A stretch of 64,000 nt of DNA from Charina bottae (taxonomy: Eukaryota; Chordata; Lepidosauria; Squamata; Charinaidae): contig JALMGJ010000005.1 of the NCBI GenBank assembly GCA_023362775.1, positions 66,284,463 through 66,348,462 of the forward strand, read 5' to 3'. The notes beneath the pieces are model-generated. The model ran no database searches and was not told the DNA's origin. It saw only the letters and a list, made by a program, of their open reading frames with translations. Shown here in pieces: positions 22,876-33,226 of the stretch (within the stretch, counting starts at the first letter, position 1; each line of letters opens with the position of its first letter). The position numbers and the translations under genes are program-made.

Positions 22876-23208
22876 TAAAAAACTGATCCTCAAGTCTATA
22901 GATATGGAGGTACCAAAATATAAAATGAATATAGCAAAGAAGCTGAACAAATTAGTTGGTTTATCTTGTGGGGGAAAGGAAGGTATCTGAAAAGCTAAAT
23001 TAAATAACAGAGGTAAGATATGTTCTTCCTGGATTTATTAACAAATTAAAATTAACCAGCCAGCACATCTAAACTCTAAATAAATAAATAAATAAATAAA
23101 CAAACCACCCTTTCATAAGAGACCTAAAGTTAGTAGCTGGTTTATACATTAAACAATTTAAATGTTTTAATTACTTGGGAATTTCTTTTCACTCATCTGG
23201 ATGTAGAG
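22876..23208. other. No recognised gene
   Basis: AT-rich with an (AAAT)n run near 23085. Confidence 0.35.
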
Positions 23209-23220
23209 ATCCATATACAG

Positions 23221-26200
23221 GTTGTTGTTTATTCGTTCAGTCGCTTCCGACTCTTCGTGACTTCATGGACCAGCCCACGCCAGAGCTTTCTGTCAGCCGT
23301 CACCATCCCCAGCTCCCAAATGGTTGAGTCCGTCACCTCCAGAATATCATCCATCCATCTTGCCCTTGGTCGGCCCCTCTTCCTTTTGCCTTCCACTTTC
23401 CCTAGCATCAGCTTCTTCTCCAGGGTATCCTGTCTTCTCATTATGTGGCCAAAGTACTTCAGTTTTGCCTTTAATATCATTCCTTCAAGTGAGCAGTCTG
23501 GCTTTATTTCCTGGAGTATGGACTGGTTTGATCTTCTTGCAGTCCAAGGAACCCTCAGAATTTTCCTCCAACACCACACTTCAAAAGCATCTATCTTCCT
23601 TTGCTCAGCCTTCCTTATGGTCCAGCTCTCACAGCCATAGGTTACTACAAGGAATACCATTGCTTTAACTATCCGGACCTTTGTTGTCAGTGTGATGTCT
23701 CTGCTCTTAACTATTTTATCAAGATTTGCCATTGCTCTCCTCCCAAGAAGTAGACGTCTTCTGATTTCCTGGCTGCAGTCAGCGTCTGCAGTAATCTTTG
23801 CGCCTAGAAATACAAAGTCTGTCACTGCCTCCACTTTTTCTCCCTCTATTTGCCAATCAAGCTCGTTGCCATAATCTTGGTTTTTTTGAGGTTTAACTGC
23901 AACCCAGCTTTTGCACTTTCTTCTTTCACCTTCGTCATAAGGCTCCTCAACTCCTCCTCGCTTTCAGCCATCAAAGTGGTATCATCTGCATATCTGAGAT
24001 TGTTAATGTTTCTTCCAGCGATTTTAACTCCAGCCTTGGATTCCTCAAGCCCAGCACGTCGCATGATGTGTTCTGCGTACAGGTTGAATAGGTAGGGTGA
24101 GAGTATACAGCCCTGCCGTACTCCTTTCCCAATCTTAAACCAGTCCGTTGTTCCGTGCTCTGTTCTTACTGTTGCTACTTGGTCATTATACAGATTCCTC
24201 AGGAGGCAGACAAGATGACTTGGTATCCCCATACCACCAAGAACTTGCCACAATTTGTTATGATCCACACAGTCAAAGGCTTTAGAATAGTCAATAAAAC
24301 AAAAATAGATGTTTTTCTGAAACTCCTTGGCTTTCTCCATTATCCAGCGGATATTGGCAATTTGGTCTCTAGTTCCTCTGCCTTTTCTAAACCCAGCTTG
24401 TACATCTGGCAATTCTCGCTCCATGAATTGCTGGAGTCTACCTTGCAAGATCTTAAGCATTACCTTACTGGCATGTGAAATAAGTGCCACTGTTCAATAG
24501 TTTGCACATTCTTTACTGCTTCCCTTTTTTGGTATGGGGATATAAGTTGATTTTTTCCAATCTGATGGCCATTCTTGTGTTTTCCAAATTTGCTGGCATA
24601 TGGCATGCATCACCTTGACAGCATCATCTTGCAAGATTTTAAACAGTTCATCTGGGATACCGTCGTCTCCTTCTGCCTTGTTATTAGCAATGCTTCTTAA
24701 GGCCCATTCAACCTCACTCTTCAGGATGTCTGGCTCTAACTCACTGACCACACCGTCAAAGCTATCTCCAATATTATTATCCTTCCTATACAGATCTTCC
24801 GTATATTCTTGCCACCTTTTCTTGATCTCTTCTTATCTCTTCTGGCTAACCTCTGGAATTTTGCATTTAATTGGGCATATCTCCCCCTATCACTGTTGCC
24901 TTTTGCTTTCCTTCTTTCTTGGGCTACTTCCAGTGTCTCAGCAGACAGCCATCTTGCCTTCTTGGTTTTCTTTTTCTTTGGGACGTTTTTTGTTGCCACC
25001 TCCTGAACAATGTTGCGAACTTCTGTCCATAGTTCTTCCGGGACCCTATCTACTAAATCTAGTCCCTTAAATCTATTCTTCACCTCCACTGCATATTCCT
25101 TAGGAATATTAGTGAGCTCATATCTAACTGATCTGTGGGTCTTCCCTATTCTCTTTAGTCTGATTCTAAATTTTGCAATAAGAAGTTCATGATCTGAACT
25201 ACAGTCAGCTCCAGGTCTTGTTTTTACCGACTGTATAGATGTCCGCCACCTTTGGCTGCAAAGGATGTAGTCAATCTGATTTCGGTGTCGACCATCTGGT
25301 GAAGTCCATGTATAAAGTCGTCTTTTAGGTTGTTGGAAGAGAGTGTTTGTTATGCACAGTGAGTTGTCTTGGCAAAATTCTATCAGCCTATGTCCTGCTT
25401 CATTTTGTTCTCCCAGACCATGCTTGCCTGTAATTCCAGGTGTCGTCTGACTACCCACCTTAGCATTCCAGTCTCCTGTAATGAAAATAACATCTCTTTT
25501 TGGTGTATTATCCAGTAGGTGCTGCAGATCCTCATAGAATTGATCTACTTCTGCTTCTTCAGCATCTGTGGTTGGGGCGTATATTTGGATCACTGTGATG
25601 TTAAATGGCTTACCCTGAATTCGAATTGAGATCATTCTATCGTTTTTTGGATTGTATCCAAGCACTGCTTTAGCCACTTTATTATTAATTATGAAGGCTA
25701 CTCCATTTCTTCTGTGGTCCTCTTGTCCACAGTAGTAGATCTGGTGGTCATCTGATGTGAAGTGGCCCATTCCAGTCCATTCCAGTTCACTGACACCTAA
25801 AATGTCTATATTTAATCTTGACATCTCACCAATAACCACATCCAATTTGCCCTGGCTCATAGATCTTACATTCCAGGTTCCTATGGTGTGTTGATCTTTA
25901 GAACATCGGATTCGTCGTTCACCACCAGCACTGTCGTCCCCTAGCCGTCCTTTCGGCTTTGAGCTAGCTGCATCATCACATCTGGGGCTAGTTGAACATA
26001 TCCTCTGTTCCTCCCCAGTAGCATTTTGACCATCTTCCGACCTGGGAGTCCCATCTTCCGATGGTATACCGACATATCTCTGGTTGTACTGATCCATTTA
26101 GTTTTCACGGCAAGAATACTGGGGTGGGTTGCCATTACCTTCCCCAGGGATCGTATTTAGTCTGACCTCTCTGCCACGACCTTCCCGTCTTGGGTGTCCC

Positions 26201-26278
26201 TTCACGGTTTAGCTCATGGTTTCATTGAGGTGCTCAAGCTCCAGCACCACGACAAGGTAACGATCTCCTTTGCTGGAG
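23221..26278 (-). mobile_element. Bov-B (RTE) LINE, near full length
   Basis: The element spans the 5' region (GGCTCCAGCAAAGGAGATCG in minus sense), endonuclease, reverse transcriptase and the 3' end GAAGAGTCGGAAGCGACTGA...AACAAC. The flanks CCATATACAGGT (23211-23222) and CCATATATAGGT (26279-26290) are a probable TSD of up to 12 bp with one mismatch. The right copy lies inside the terminus of a Tc1/mariner-type MITE, so the LINE appears to have inserted into that MITE. Confidence 0.95.
23229..26097 (-). pseudogene. Bov-B ORF2: APE endonuclease and reverse transcriptase, lightly disrupted
   Basis: The frame from 26097 holds an AP-endonuclease domain: TIGTWNVRSM, ISELEW-like SELEWTGMG, QIYAPT, ITGDWNAKVG, RNQIDYIL, SSDHELLIAKF. 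A linker follows. The RT continues with DGIPDELFK, WKKSTYIPIPKKGS, QAGFRKGRGTRDQI, FIDYSKAFDCVDH, GVRQGCILSPYLFNLYAE, LRYADDTTLMA. The C-terminal region has CESWTIRKAE and YFGHIMRR. Lesions seen are a frameshift near 24830, one nonsense codon near 24492 where CGA is expected (CpG decay), and a frameshift near 23840. Few lesions over about 1,000 codons point to a recent insertion. It is probably not active as it stands. It could still supply enzyme-like transcripts, but this is inference. Confidence 0.95.
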
Positions 26279-26285
26279 CCATATA

Positions 26286-26693
26286 TAGGTAGTCCTTGCT
26301 TAATGACCATTCATTTAGTGATGGCTTAGAGTTACGATGGTGCTGGAAAAACTGACTTACAACCTGTCCTCACACTTACAACTTGCAGCATCCCCACCAT
26401 CACATGATCATGATTTGGGTGCTTTTCAACAAGTTCACATTTATGACCATTGCAGCATCCTGTGGTCACGTGACTGCCATTTTTGACCTTCCCAGCCAGC
26501 TTCTGGAAAGCAAAATCAATGGGGAACTGCATGATTTGCTTAACGACCATGTGGTTTGCTTAATGCCCACAGTGATTCGCTTAATGACCACCACAAGAAA
26601 GGTCATAAAATCGGGTCAGATTCGCTTAATGACTGCTTCGCTTAGCAACAGCAATTCCGGTCCCAATTGTGGCCATTAAGCAAGGACTACCTG
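26286..26693. mobile_element. Tc1/mariner-type MITE, second copy
   Basis: The ends are [C/T]AGGTAGTCCTTGCTTAA and TTAAGCAAGGACTACCTG, with TA at 26284-26285 and 26694-26695. The interior matches the copy at 8941. Its left edge is broken by the Bov-B insertion. Confidence 0.9.
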
Positions 26694-26695
26694 TA

Positions 26696-27327
26696 TTCCA
26701 TACATTCCAGTTATCTTAAAACTGTTTGAGGCAAGATTAATGGCACACTTATGAATGGGTCAGAACTTAGCTCCAGTGGGAAGGGTGCAATCTAAGTTTT
26801 TAAGATCAATTAAGCAAGTTCTTAGATGTATGTCTAACACAGTTTTAAGATTATAATTGGGAACCATAAGGATAGAGATCTGGATTTGGGTCGTCATCTG
26901 TAATTACTGGATGAAATTAATGTTTACCTCAATAATATGATAAACAAGGATAACATTCAGTCTACAACTAGTATGAATCATCTGTAATTTGTCTCAATGA
27001 GATGCTTCACCTTGAAGACAATTATCACACTGTTGCAATGTGGCAAAGTACTTCATGGGGCAGATCATACTGTCTCAAGGAAGAGTAGAGGCAGAGCTGA
27101 TCAATCAGCCCCATCTGCTTCATTAAAAGCAGCTAAGCAAGTGAAAGAACCCAGCAGTTTCTTTTTTTCAGTGAAAAGACGTGGGACACTGCTTTGCAGT
27201 TTGCTCTGAAGAAACACTTTGATCAAACCTCCCATGAAGTGAAGTGCCCCTTTGAAGATCTGCACCGTACCATCACTTAGGTTTTTTTTAAAGAACAACA
27301 ACAACAAGAAGTGTGATTATATAATGA
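26696..27327. other. No recognised feature
   Basis: AT-rich sequence. Nothing was recognised. Confidence 0.35.
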
Positions 27328-27341
27328 TGGCCAAGTCTTTA

Positions 27342-27655
27342 AAAAAAAAAGGTAAAGGTTCCCCCCGCACATTTGTGCAGTCGTGTCCGACTCTAGGGGC
27401 CGGTGCTCATCTCCGTTTGTTAGCCGAAGAGCCAGCGTTGTCCGAAGACGCTTCCAGGGTCATGTGGCCGGCATGACACACGTGGAACGCTGTTACCTAC
27501 CCACCGAAGTGGTACCTATTAATCTACTTGCATTTGCATGCTTTCGAATTGCTAGGTTGGCAAGAGCTGGAGCTAGTGCGGGAGCTCACTCCGCATGCAG
27601 GGCTAGGGATTCGAACCTCCGAACTTGCGATCTTCTGATCGACAAGCCTGGCATC
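27342..27655 (-). mobile_element. Sauria-type SINE, slightly 5' truncated
   Basis: A 14-bp TSD, TGGCCAAGTCTTTA, lies at 27328-27341 and 27656-27669. The minus-strand copy begins in the tRNA-like head at GATGCCAGGCTTGTC and ends with CCTTTACC followed by a T run. Confidence 0.95.
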
Positions 27656-27669
27656 TGGCCAAGTCTTTA

Positions 27670-28384
27670 GGAAGGGATTAAATAGCTTCATGATTTATAC
27701 TTCTAAGACTTGCTATGATAGCTAAAATGGAACTGTCCCTCCAAGGTCAAAGGAACTATGCCCCCACCCCCTGTTAGAATATGTGTTTGTGTGTGTGTGT
27801 GTGCATGTGTGTGTGTGCCTGTGTGTATCTCTTATACAATCATAATATTATTATGCAAACATACATGACAAAGAACATTGATTTTTTTTTACATTTTTGT
27901 TTTAATCACATGCATAGCCCACCAAATCAACCATGGACTCTCAGCAGTTTACAAACATAAAACTATCACATGTAAGAAAACATAATATATTAAGATACGT
28001 TAAGGTCAATTTATGTTAAAATAAACTACTCCCTCTCTAACAATAGTATTTCACATAAACAACAGAGTTCTCTTTAAAAGTTTATCTCTACCCCACAACA
28101 GTTTGTTTGTTTGTTTAACATAATTTGTAAAAAAAGAAAAGAAAAACCAAGTTGCAAAGGCTGTCAGTAATAGGAGATAAGACAAAACTTTGGAATATCT
28201 TATGGAGATGGAGTGAGGAATCTGCCTTGCCTTCCTTCTCCCCAGTGTGTCCCCATAAAAATTGTTACTTTGCAAAAGAAAAGGATGCCAGTTGCAGGAT
28301 GTTTCCAATCGCATCCAGTGAGATCGATCAGATTGAGCGTGCTCCAAGTCCCTTCTAATCAGACAATGTCATCTATCAGGACCT
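27670..28384. other. No gene; TG repeat and LINE 3' end remnant
   Basis: There is a (TG)n tract at 27785-27825. A diverged minus-strand L2/L3-type 3' end lies near 27885-28000 (ACTGCTGAGAGTCCATGG in minus sense). The rest is unassigned. Confidence 0.4.
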
Positions 28385-28570
28385 AGACAGCATGACTTCT
28401 CTGTTACAGTGCCTATCCTCTGGAAGAGCACCCCCGAGGAGATTTGTATAGCTCCCATCCTATAGTGGTTCCAGAAGTCATTACAATGTGGCTCTCCTCC
28501 CAGGCCTGAAGTTAGGGTAGATGCCAAGCCTTTGTTATTTTGGGGTATGTTTGGTTGTTTCACTCTTCCA
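28385..28570 (+). mobile_element. L3/L2-group LINE ORF2 C-terminal fragment
   Basis: The plus-strand translation shows VPILWKSTPEE, matching the VPALWN-LPPEVR region of the intact L3 copy, followed by a stop and degraded sequence. Both ends are truncated. Confidence 0.6.
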
Positions 28571-28613
28571 GATGCATGTTTCTTGTTATTCTTTGTTCTG
28601 GTTTTTTTTTTGG

Positions 28614-28800
28614 GGGGGGTGCCTTCGAGTCAGCATTGACTCCTGGCAACTGCTTGAGCTAGTCCCTGGAGCTTTCTTGGCAAGGTTTTTGGAAGTGGCT
28701 TGCCATTGCCTGCTTCCTAGGGCTGAGAGAGAGTGACTGGCCCAAGTGTACCCATCTGGCTTTGTGCCTAAGGCAAGACTAGGACTCTCAATCTCCTAGT
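28614..28800 (-). mobile_element. CORE-type SINE with Bov-B-like tail
   Basis: The left end holds GTGCCTTCGAGTCAGCATTG and ACTCCTGGCAACTGC. The CORE-like GAGAGTGACTGGCCCAAG follows. The end (CTCCTAGTTTCTAGAC) is interrupted by the hAT insertion at 28809, which makes the SINE older than that insertion. Confidence 0.75.
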
Positions 28801-28808
28801 TTCTAGAC

Positions 28809-29098
28809 CAAAGCTTTCCAAACTTTTCATGTTGGTGACACACTTTTTAGACATGCATCATTTCGTGACACACTCTTACAGCAGGGCATCATTTCGCGAC
28901 ACACTCTTACAGCAGGGCACAAGGCAGGCACTAGGACCTGCGCAGAATCACAGCAGGTTTGGAGGCAGCAAGGCACAAGGCAAGCACTAGGACCTGTGCG
29001 GAATCCTGGCAGGGCTCGGAGGCAGCAGCAGCCGCGACACACCCAGACACTGCAGCCGACACACTAACGTGTCCCGACACACAGTTTGGAAAGCTCTG
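28809..29098 (+). mobile_element. hAT-type MITE
   Basis: Terminal inverted repeats CAAAGCTTTCCAAAC and GTTTGGAAAGCTCTG differ at one position. A perfect 8-bp TSD, TTCTAGAC, lies at 28801-28808 and 29099-29106. Internal blocks (GACACACTCTTACAGCAGGG, then GGCACTAGGACCTG) are duplicated. Confidence 0.92.
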
Positions 29099-29139
29099 TT
29101 CTAGACTGATGCCTTAAACACTACATCAAACTGTCTTAC

Positions 29140-29200
29140 TCTGTTTGCATTGTAACCCACCCAGAGTGTTTGGGGATTTGGGCAATCGCCAGATACGTAC
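29140..29200 (+). mobile_element. L2-type LINE 3' end remnant
   Basis: GTAACCCACCCAGAGTGTTTGG resembles the 3' terminus of the L2/CR1-group copies. It ends at the following microsatellite. Confidence 0.45.
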
Positions 29201-29201
29201 G

Positions 29202-29242
29202 TCCATCCATCCATCCATCCATCCATCCATCCATCCATCCAT
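29202..29242. repeat. (CCAT)n microsatellite
   Basis: About ten CCAT units. It lies directly after an L2-type LINE end, so it may have grown from the LINE's tail repeat. Confidence 0.97.
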
Positions 29243-30771
29243 CTCCTCCTGTATTTTCTAATCAGTTCATAAATTGAATTGATTTTGATCCTTGGCCAAA
29301 CTCTTACATACAAATAAAAGTTCTCATGTAAACTCAGGTCTAATAGTGCCATTCCCACTAGGTAGACCAGACCAGGAAATCAACTCCACAGGAGAGCTAA
29401 AAGTCATTTTTCTGAGACTGGCTGAAATAATGGAATCTGGCAAGTCTGATTATCCTCCTCCTCCTCCTCCTTATATTCCAGTGAATTAGGAAGGTGTCTG
29501 CCTGAGCCACTGTTATCTCATTGTTCTGGACTTAAAAAATATTTCAGTTCCTTTTGCCGTAGGTAAGGGTTCCTGTGTATCTCCGTCAAGGTCATCTTCC
29601 TTACCCTTCATCAAGACTGTTAAGTTCATCAACTTTATGTTACAGATAATAAAGTTATATTCTTTCCTAATCCAAGCAAGACATTCTATTCAAGAACAGC
29701 AGGATGTGAAATTTCAGAGCCTGAATTTCCTGGAATGGATACCACTGTCCCTTGTGGTGATGTAGGAATATTGAATAAATGAAATGAAAGACTATATTGT
29801 TCTCTAAGATCCCAGCTATGGTTTTAGTTTTGCTGTAGTTTGCTAGTTAGATCAAATATTGTGCATTGTTTCTCTGCCTATATATTATTTTATTTTTTCA
29901 CACTTACTGCCCCCTTACTCCTATGTTCCACTGATTTGCCTGTTCTGAGCTCCATTAAATGGAGGATTAGGGAGGATTGTAAGTAGGCAGCAAAGCTATG
30001 ACGGTAAATTCAAATTTCACTAAACCTACAGACCAGCCCCCCACAAAAATATCAAATTATTCAATCTGTTCTCCATATCAGTTGACTTCCACAAAAGCAG
30101 CTCAGAGTGTTACATCTGTCTACTGACAAGGAACCAAAATGAATCCATTTAAATGAAGTTGTTATTTTAAAAAAAACCAACTATATTTCAGATCTTTTTT
30201 TAAAAAAAATCAAATATGTATAATGTCCTTTTCTTTCACTAATCATGAATTTTACTACAGGAGCTCCCTGGTTCATGTTCAAAATGTAGAAATTAACTGT
30301 ATAAGCCATTCAAGCCTGATGCCTCTTAAATGTTGTGTCCAGTGGTGTGTTAATTGAATTTACATTATTAATGTTTTCTTTCTGTATACATAAATGAGTT
30401 GAAAGAGTACCTTTAAAAGTCTTTTCATTCAAGTTTAGGGAAGGTTTTCATTTCAAAGTAGTCATGCAAGAAATGCTTTTATTCTTGTTGAGGTGTTCAA
30501 ACTTTCATACTGACAGGATACTGGAAATTTCTGGAAATTCGTAAGAGCAGAATCAGAGATCCCTACTGTCTAATCCTTTCTCTGCCAACAGGCAAAATGA
30601 TGCAAACATAAGAGATGGTTTCTACCTAAAAAACTGCTTAAATGCCAACACTGAAACATCCTGTATAATTCTCTGATGTTTCCTTATGTTTGAAACAAAC
30701 TGACATGACAGACTTCCATAAATGGCAACTAATCTACAATTGCATAATATGTATACAAAATTTTGGGGGGG
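29243..30771. other. No recognised gene
   Basis: AT-rich. A (CCT)n run occurs near 29455. No coding or repeat signature. Confidence 0.35.
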
Positions 30772-30909
30772 AAAGTCTGGAATCCAAAATACATTGTTCT
30801 TCCCTTTTATCTACATATTTATAAGGATTCCACCACACCAAATACTGGACATTAAAATAAGAATACATAGATAAAAGGGGAAAACTATGTAATTTGGGGT
30901 CCAGACTTT
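30772..30909. repeat. 138-bp imperfect palindrome
   Basis: The left arm begins AAAGTCTGGAATCCAAAATA and the right arm ends as its complement (...TTGGGGTCCAGACTTT). Arms are about 50 bp, roughly 80% matched by eye, with a ~30-bp loop. It could be a small MITE or a hairpin RNA source. Confidence 0.7.
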
Positions 30910-31626
30910 AGCTCCCACTTAAATTTATTTGGCATGACAAACATGCAGCAAAGGTACAACCAACACAAATATCCTCAGCCCATTATTCTGTAGTATTATA
31001 ACTGCTGATGTAAAGCCACATCCATGTATGGGGTATGACTATAAATGCTGTTGTGGCTATCTGCCCCATTTCTCAATAAGATCAAATGCCAGTTTAATTA
31101 TGGCAAGTCTGTACAGATCTTCTGTTATACTCGCATTTCTAACTATACAAATTAAATAGCTTCATATATTCCAAGTTAACTAATGTCAGCCATGTGGAGT
31201 TTTATTCCACTCTAAGGAAAGGATGATAGCCAATCAATGGCTAATATTGCAACTCTAAGTTACTGCTTTTATTAATATCGACATTTTATCCATAAGATCT
31301 CTTCATTAGTCCTTGCTAAAGTGATTTTAGAGTTTGAAGGTAAGGTGAGGGACAGAGAGATAAAGAAAGATTCATATATTATTTATTTACTGAACCAGTT
31401 GAGTGAGCTATATATTGAAAGGACTTTTGCTCAAAAATAGTTGAAAAGGTTATAGCAAAGTTTTTTAAGTTGAATATGACCTAATAATTTACTTACAATA
31501 AATAATGTTATCTGTGCACTTTATGGAAGAAAACTATTTAAAAGAATAAACATAATTGTAATACCAAAAATGGGGCAAAATCAGCAATGGAGAAAGATTG
31601 GGATAAAATCTCTAAGAGTATATGAG
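30910..31626. other. No recognised feature
   Basis: AT-rich. Nothing was recognised. Confidence 0.35.
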
Positions 31627-31706
31627 AAAGAGAAGAGAAGAGAAGAGAAGAGAAGAGAAGAGAAGAGAAGAGAAGAGAAGAGAAGAGAAGAGAAGAGAAG
31701 AGAAGG
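31627..31706. repeat. (AGAAG)n microsatellite
   Basis: About 16 near-perfect five-base units. The same unit forms the array at 55070. Confidence 0.97.
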
Positions 31707-32371
31707 AAGATGTTTTGTGCATATACCTTTTTCAGATGCTAAAAAGACCATAATATGGTCATCAGACAAATCTCTTTGGGAAGAGCATTTCATAACCAGG
31801 GTACTACCCCCACAAAAGTGCACTGTCTAGGAACCTTGAACTATCCTTATTTCTTGGAAGCATCCAGGGAAAGACATTAAAAGATGGTCTTAAGGTCAAG
31901 ATAGGTCTATACTGGAAGAGAGGATTCCATGGGAAACTTAGTCCCAAACTGTTTAAAGTTTTAAAAATGAATGCCAGCACTTCTTGGAAACCTTGGCCTT
32001 TGCTTGACTTGACAATGACACCACTTTACCCTTAAATGTTGGCTATTAATAGGAGCTCTATTCCCTTTGAACTCAGGCTGTATTTCTCACCATGCCTTAA
32101 AACTGCTAGTTAACTGAATCACCCGAGAAGCCCAAAACATCCTTTAAAAGGTAAAAAGGAAAAAAGGGGGGAAAGTCAATTCAGGAAGAAATGAATTCAG
32201 TGACAGAGTGCCTGTTTACTTACTCTTTTTAAAAGATTTCTAAGAACTTAGGGACTTCTGAGTAATGGTGGGCTGAAAATCACAAATGGCCAATTTAGTG
32301 AGCATTAAGCCTGGAAATTGTTATAGGAATCACTGCGTGTTGCACTGTGCTCATACAGAAACCTTTCATGC
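31707..32371. other. No recognised feature
   Basis: AT-rich. Nothing was recognised. Confidence 0.35.
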
Positions 32372-32460
32372 TGGTAATGAAATATCTGCAGGAAGAGAAG
32401 CCAGCTCACAGAGCATCAAGAACCCCACAACTCAAACCTGAGCTACACATATATTCTCCC
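32372..32460 (+). mobile_element. Penelope-like element terminal fragment
   Basis: It is homologous to the right PLE arm at 50.6 kb: GGTAATGAAATATCTGCAGG, then CAGAGCATCAAGAACCCCAC and CTGAGCTACA. It begins inside hammerhead stem II, so only the 3' half of the ribozyme core remains. Confidence 0.7.
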
Positions 32461-32554
32461 TATGGTAACCTTTCAAATATCTGTGCATGTGCAGACGGAG
32501 TTGCAACATACTTCCGTTTATTCCAGTGACAACTATATTCATCTGTACATTATT

Positions 32555-32765
32555 TATTGATTTGATTTACATTCTGACTTTCATCCAAGAGCTCAAGGCA
32601 GCATACGTAACATCCCCTCCTCCAATTTCCCCCCACAAAAGGAGCTCTGTGATGAGGACTGAGCTGAGAGAGAGTGACTGGCTCAGGGCTCCAGCGAGCT
32701 TCTGTGGCTGAGGGTGGATTATATCCTGGATCTCCCTGGTGGCAGTTCAACACTGGCTCTTTTAA
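32555..32765 (-). mobile_element. Degraded CORE/L2-type SINE
   Basis: The minus-strand sense shows AAAAGAGCCAGTG at the head, CAGTCACTCTCTCTCAGC in the middle and CTGCCTTGAGCTC near the end. It is diverged from the copies at 6.5 and 12.9 kb. Confidence 0.55.
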
Positions 32766-33226
32766 CTACAGTATTAAACCTATAGTTTTGATGCATTTTC
32801 TGATATCTTTCTACTATGATCTGTACTGAGAAATCAGCTGTACGTGCACTCTGCATGTCTGAGCATCTGAAAATGATCACTATGTACTGATCCACAGTTG
32901 GGATCCATTTACTCTTTCCTGAGGGGGCAAGATGGCGACGAGGCAGCAACTACTGGAAAGAGCTCCTTCTAAAGTTTTCTTTTAGAATCTTTTTCTCTGG
33001 CAGCCTGACATTGTGTTCTCTGCTATTAGTGCCCCACTGTTGGACTTATTATCTGTTTTTGTACAGCCTATTTCTAAATTTTTAAACTCTGAAATATATG
33101 TATATATATTTCTTAAATTTTATATATTTTATACTTTTAATTACTTTTAACCATTTTTACAAATACTCCACGCCAGAGAGGATATTTTTAGCCTAACTTA
33201 TCGATATCACAAGTCAGGTTTTAAGA

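Noticed and set aside
31581..31823. An 80-codon minus-strand frame rich in LLFSS
   Set aside because: It is the translation of the AGAAG microsatellite.
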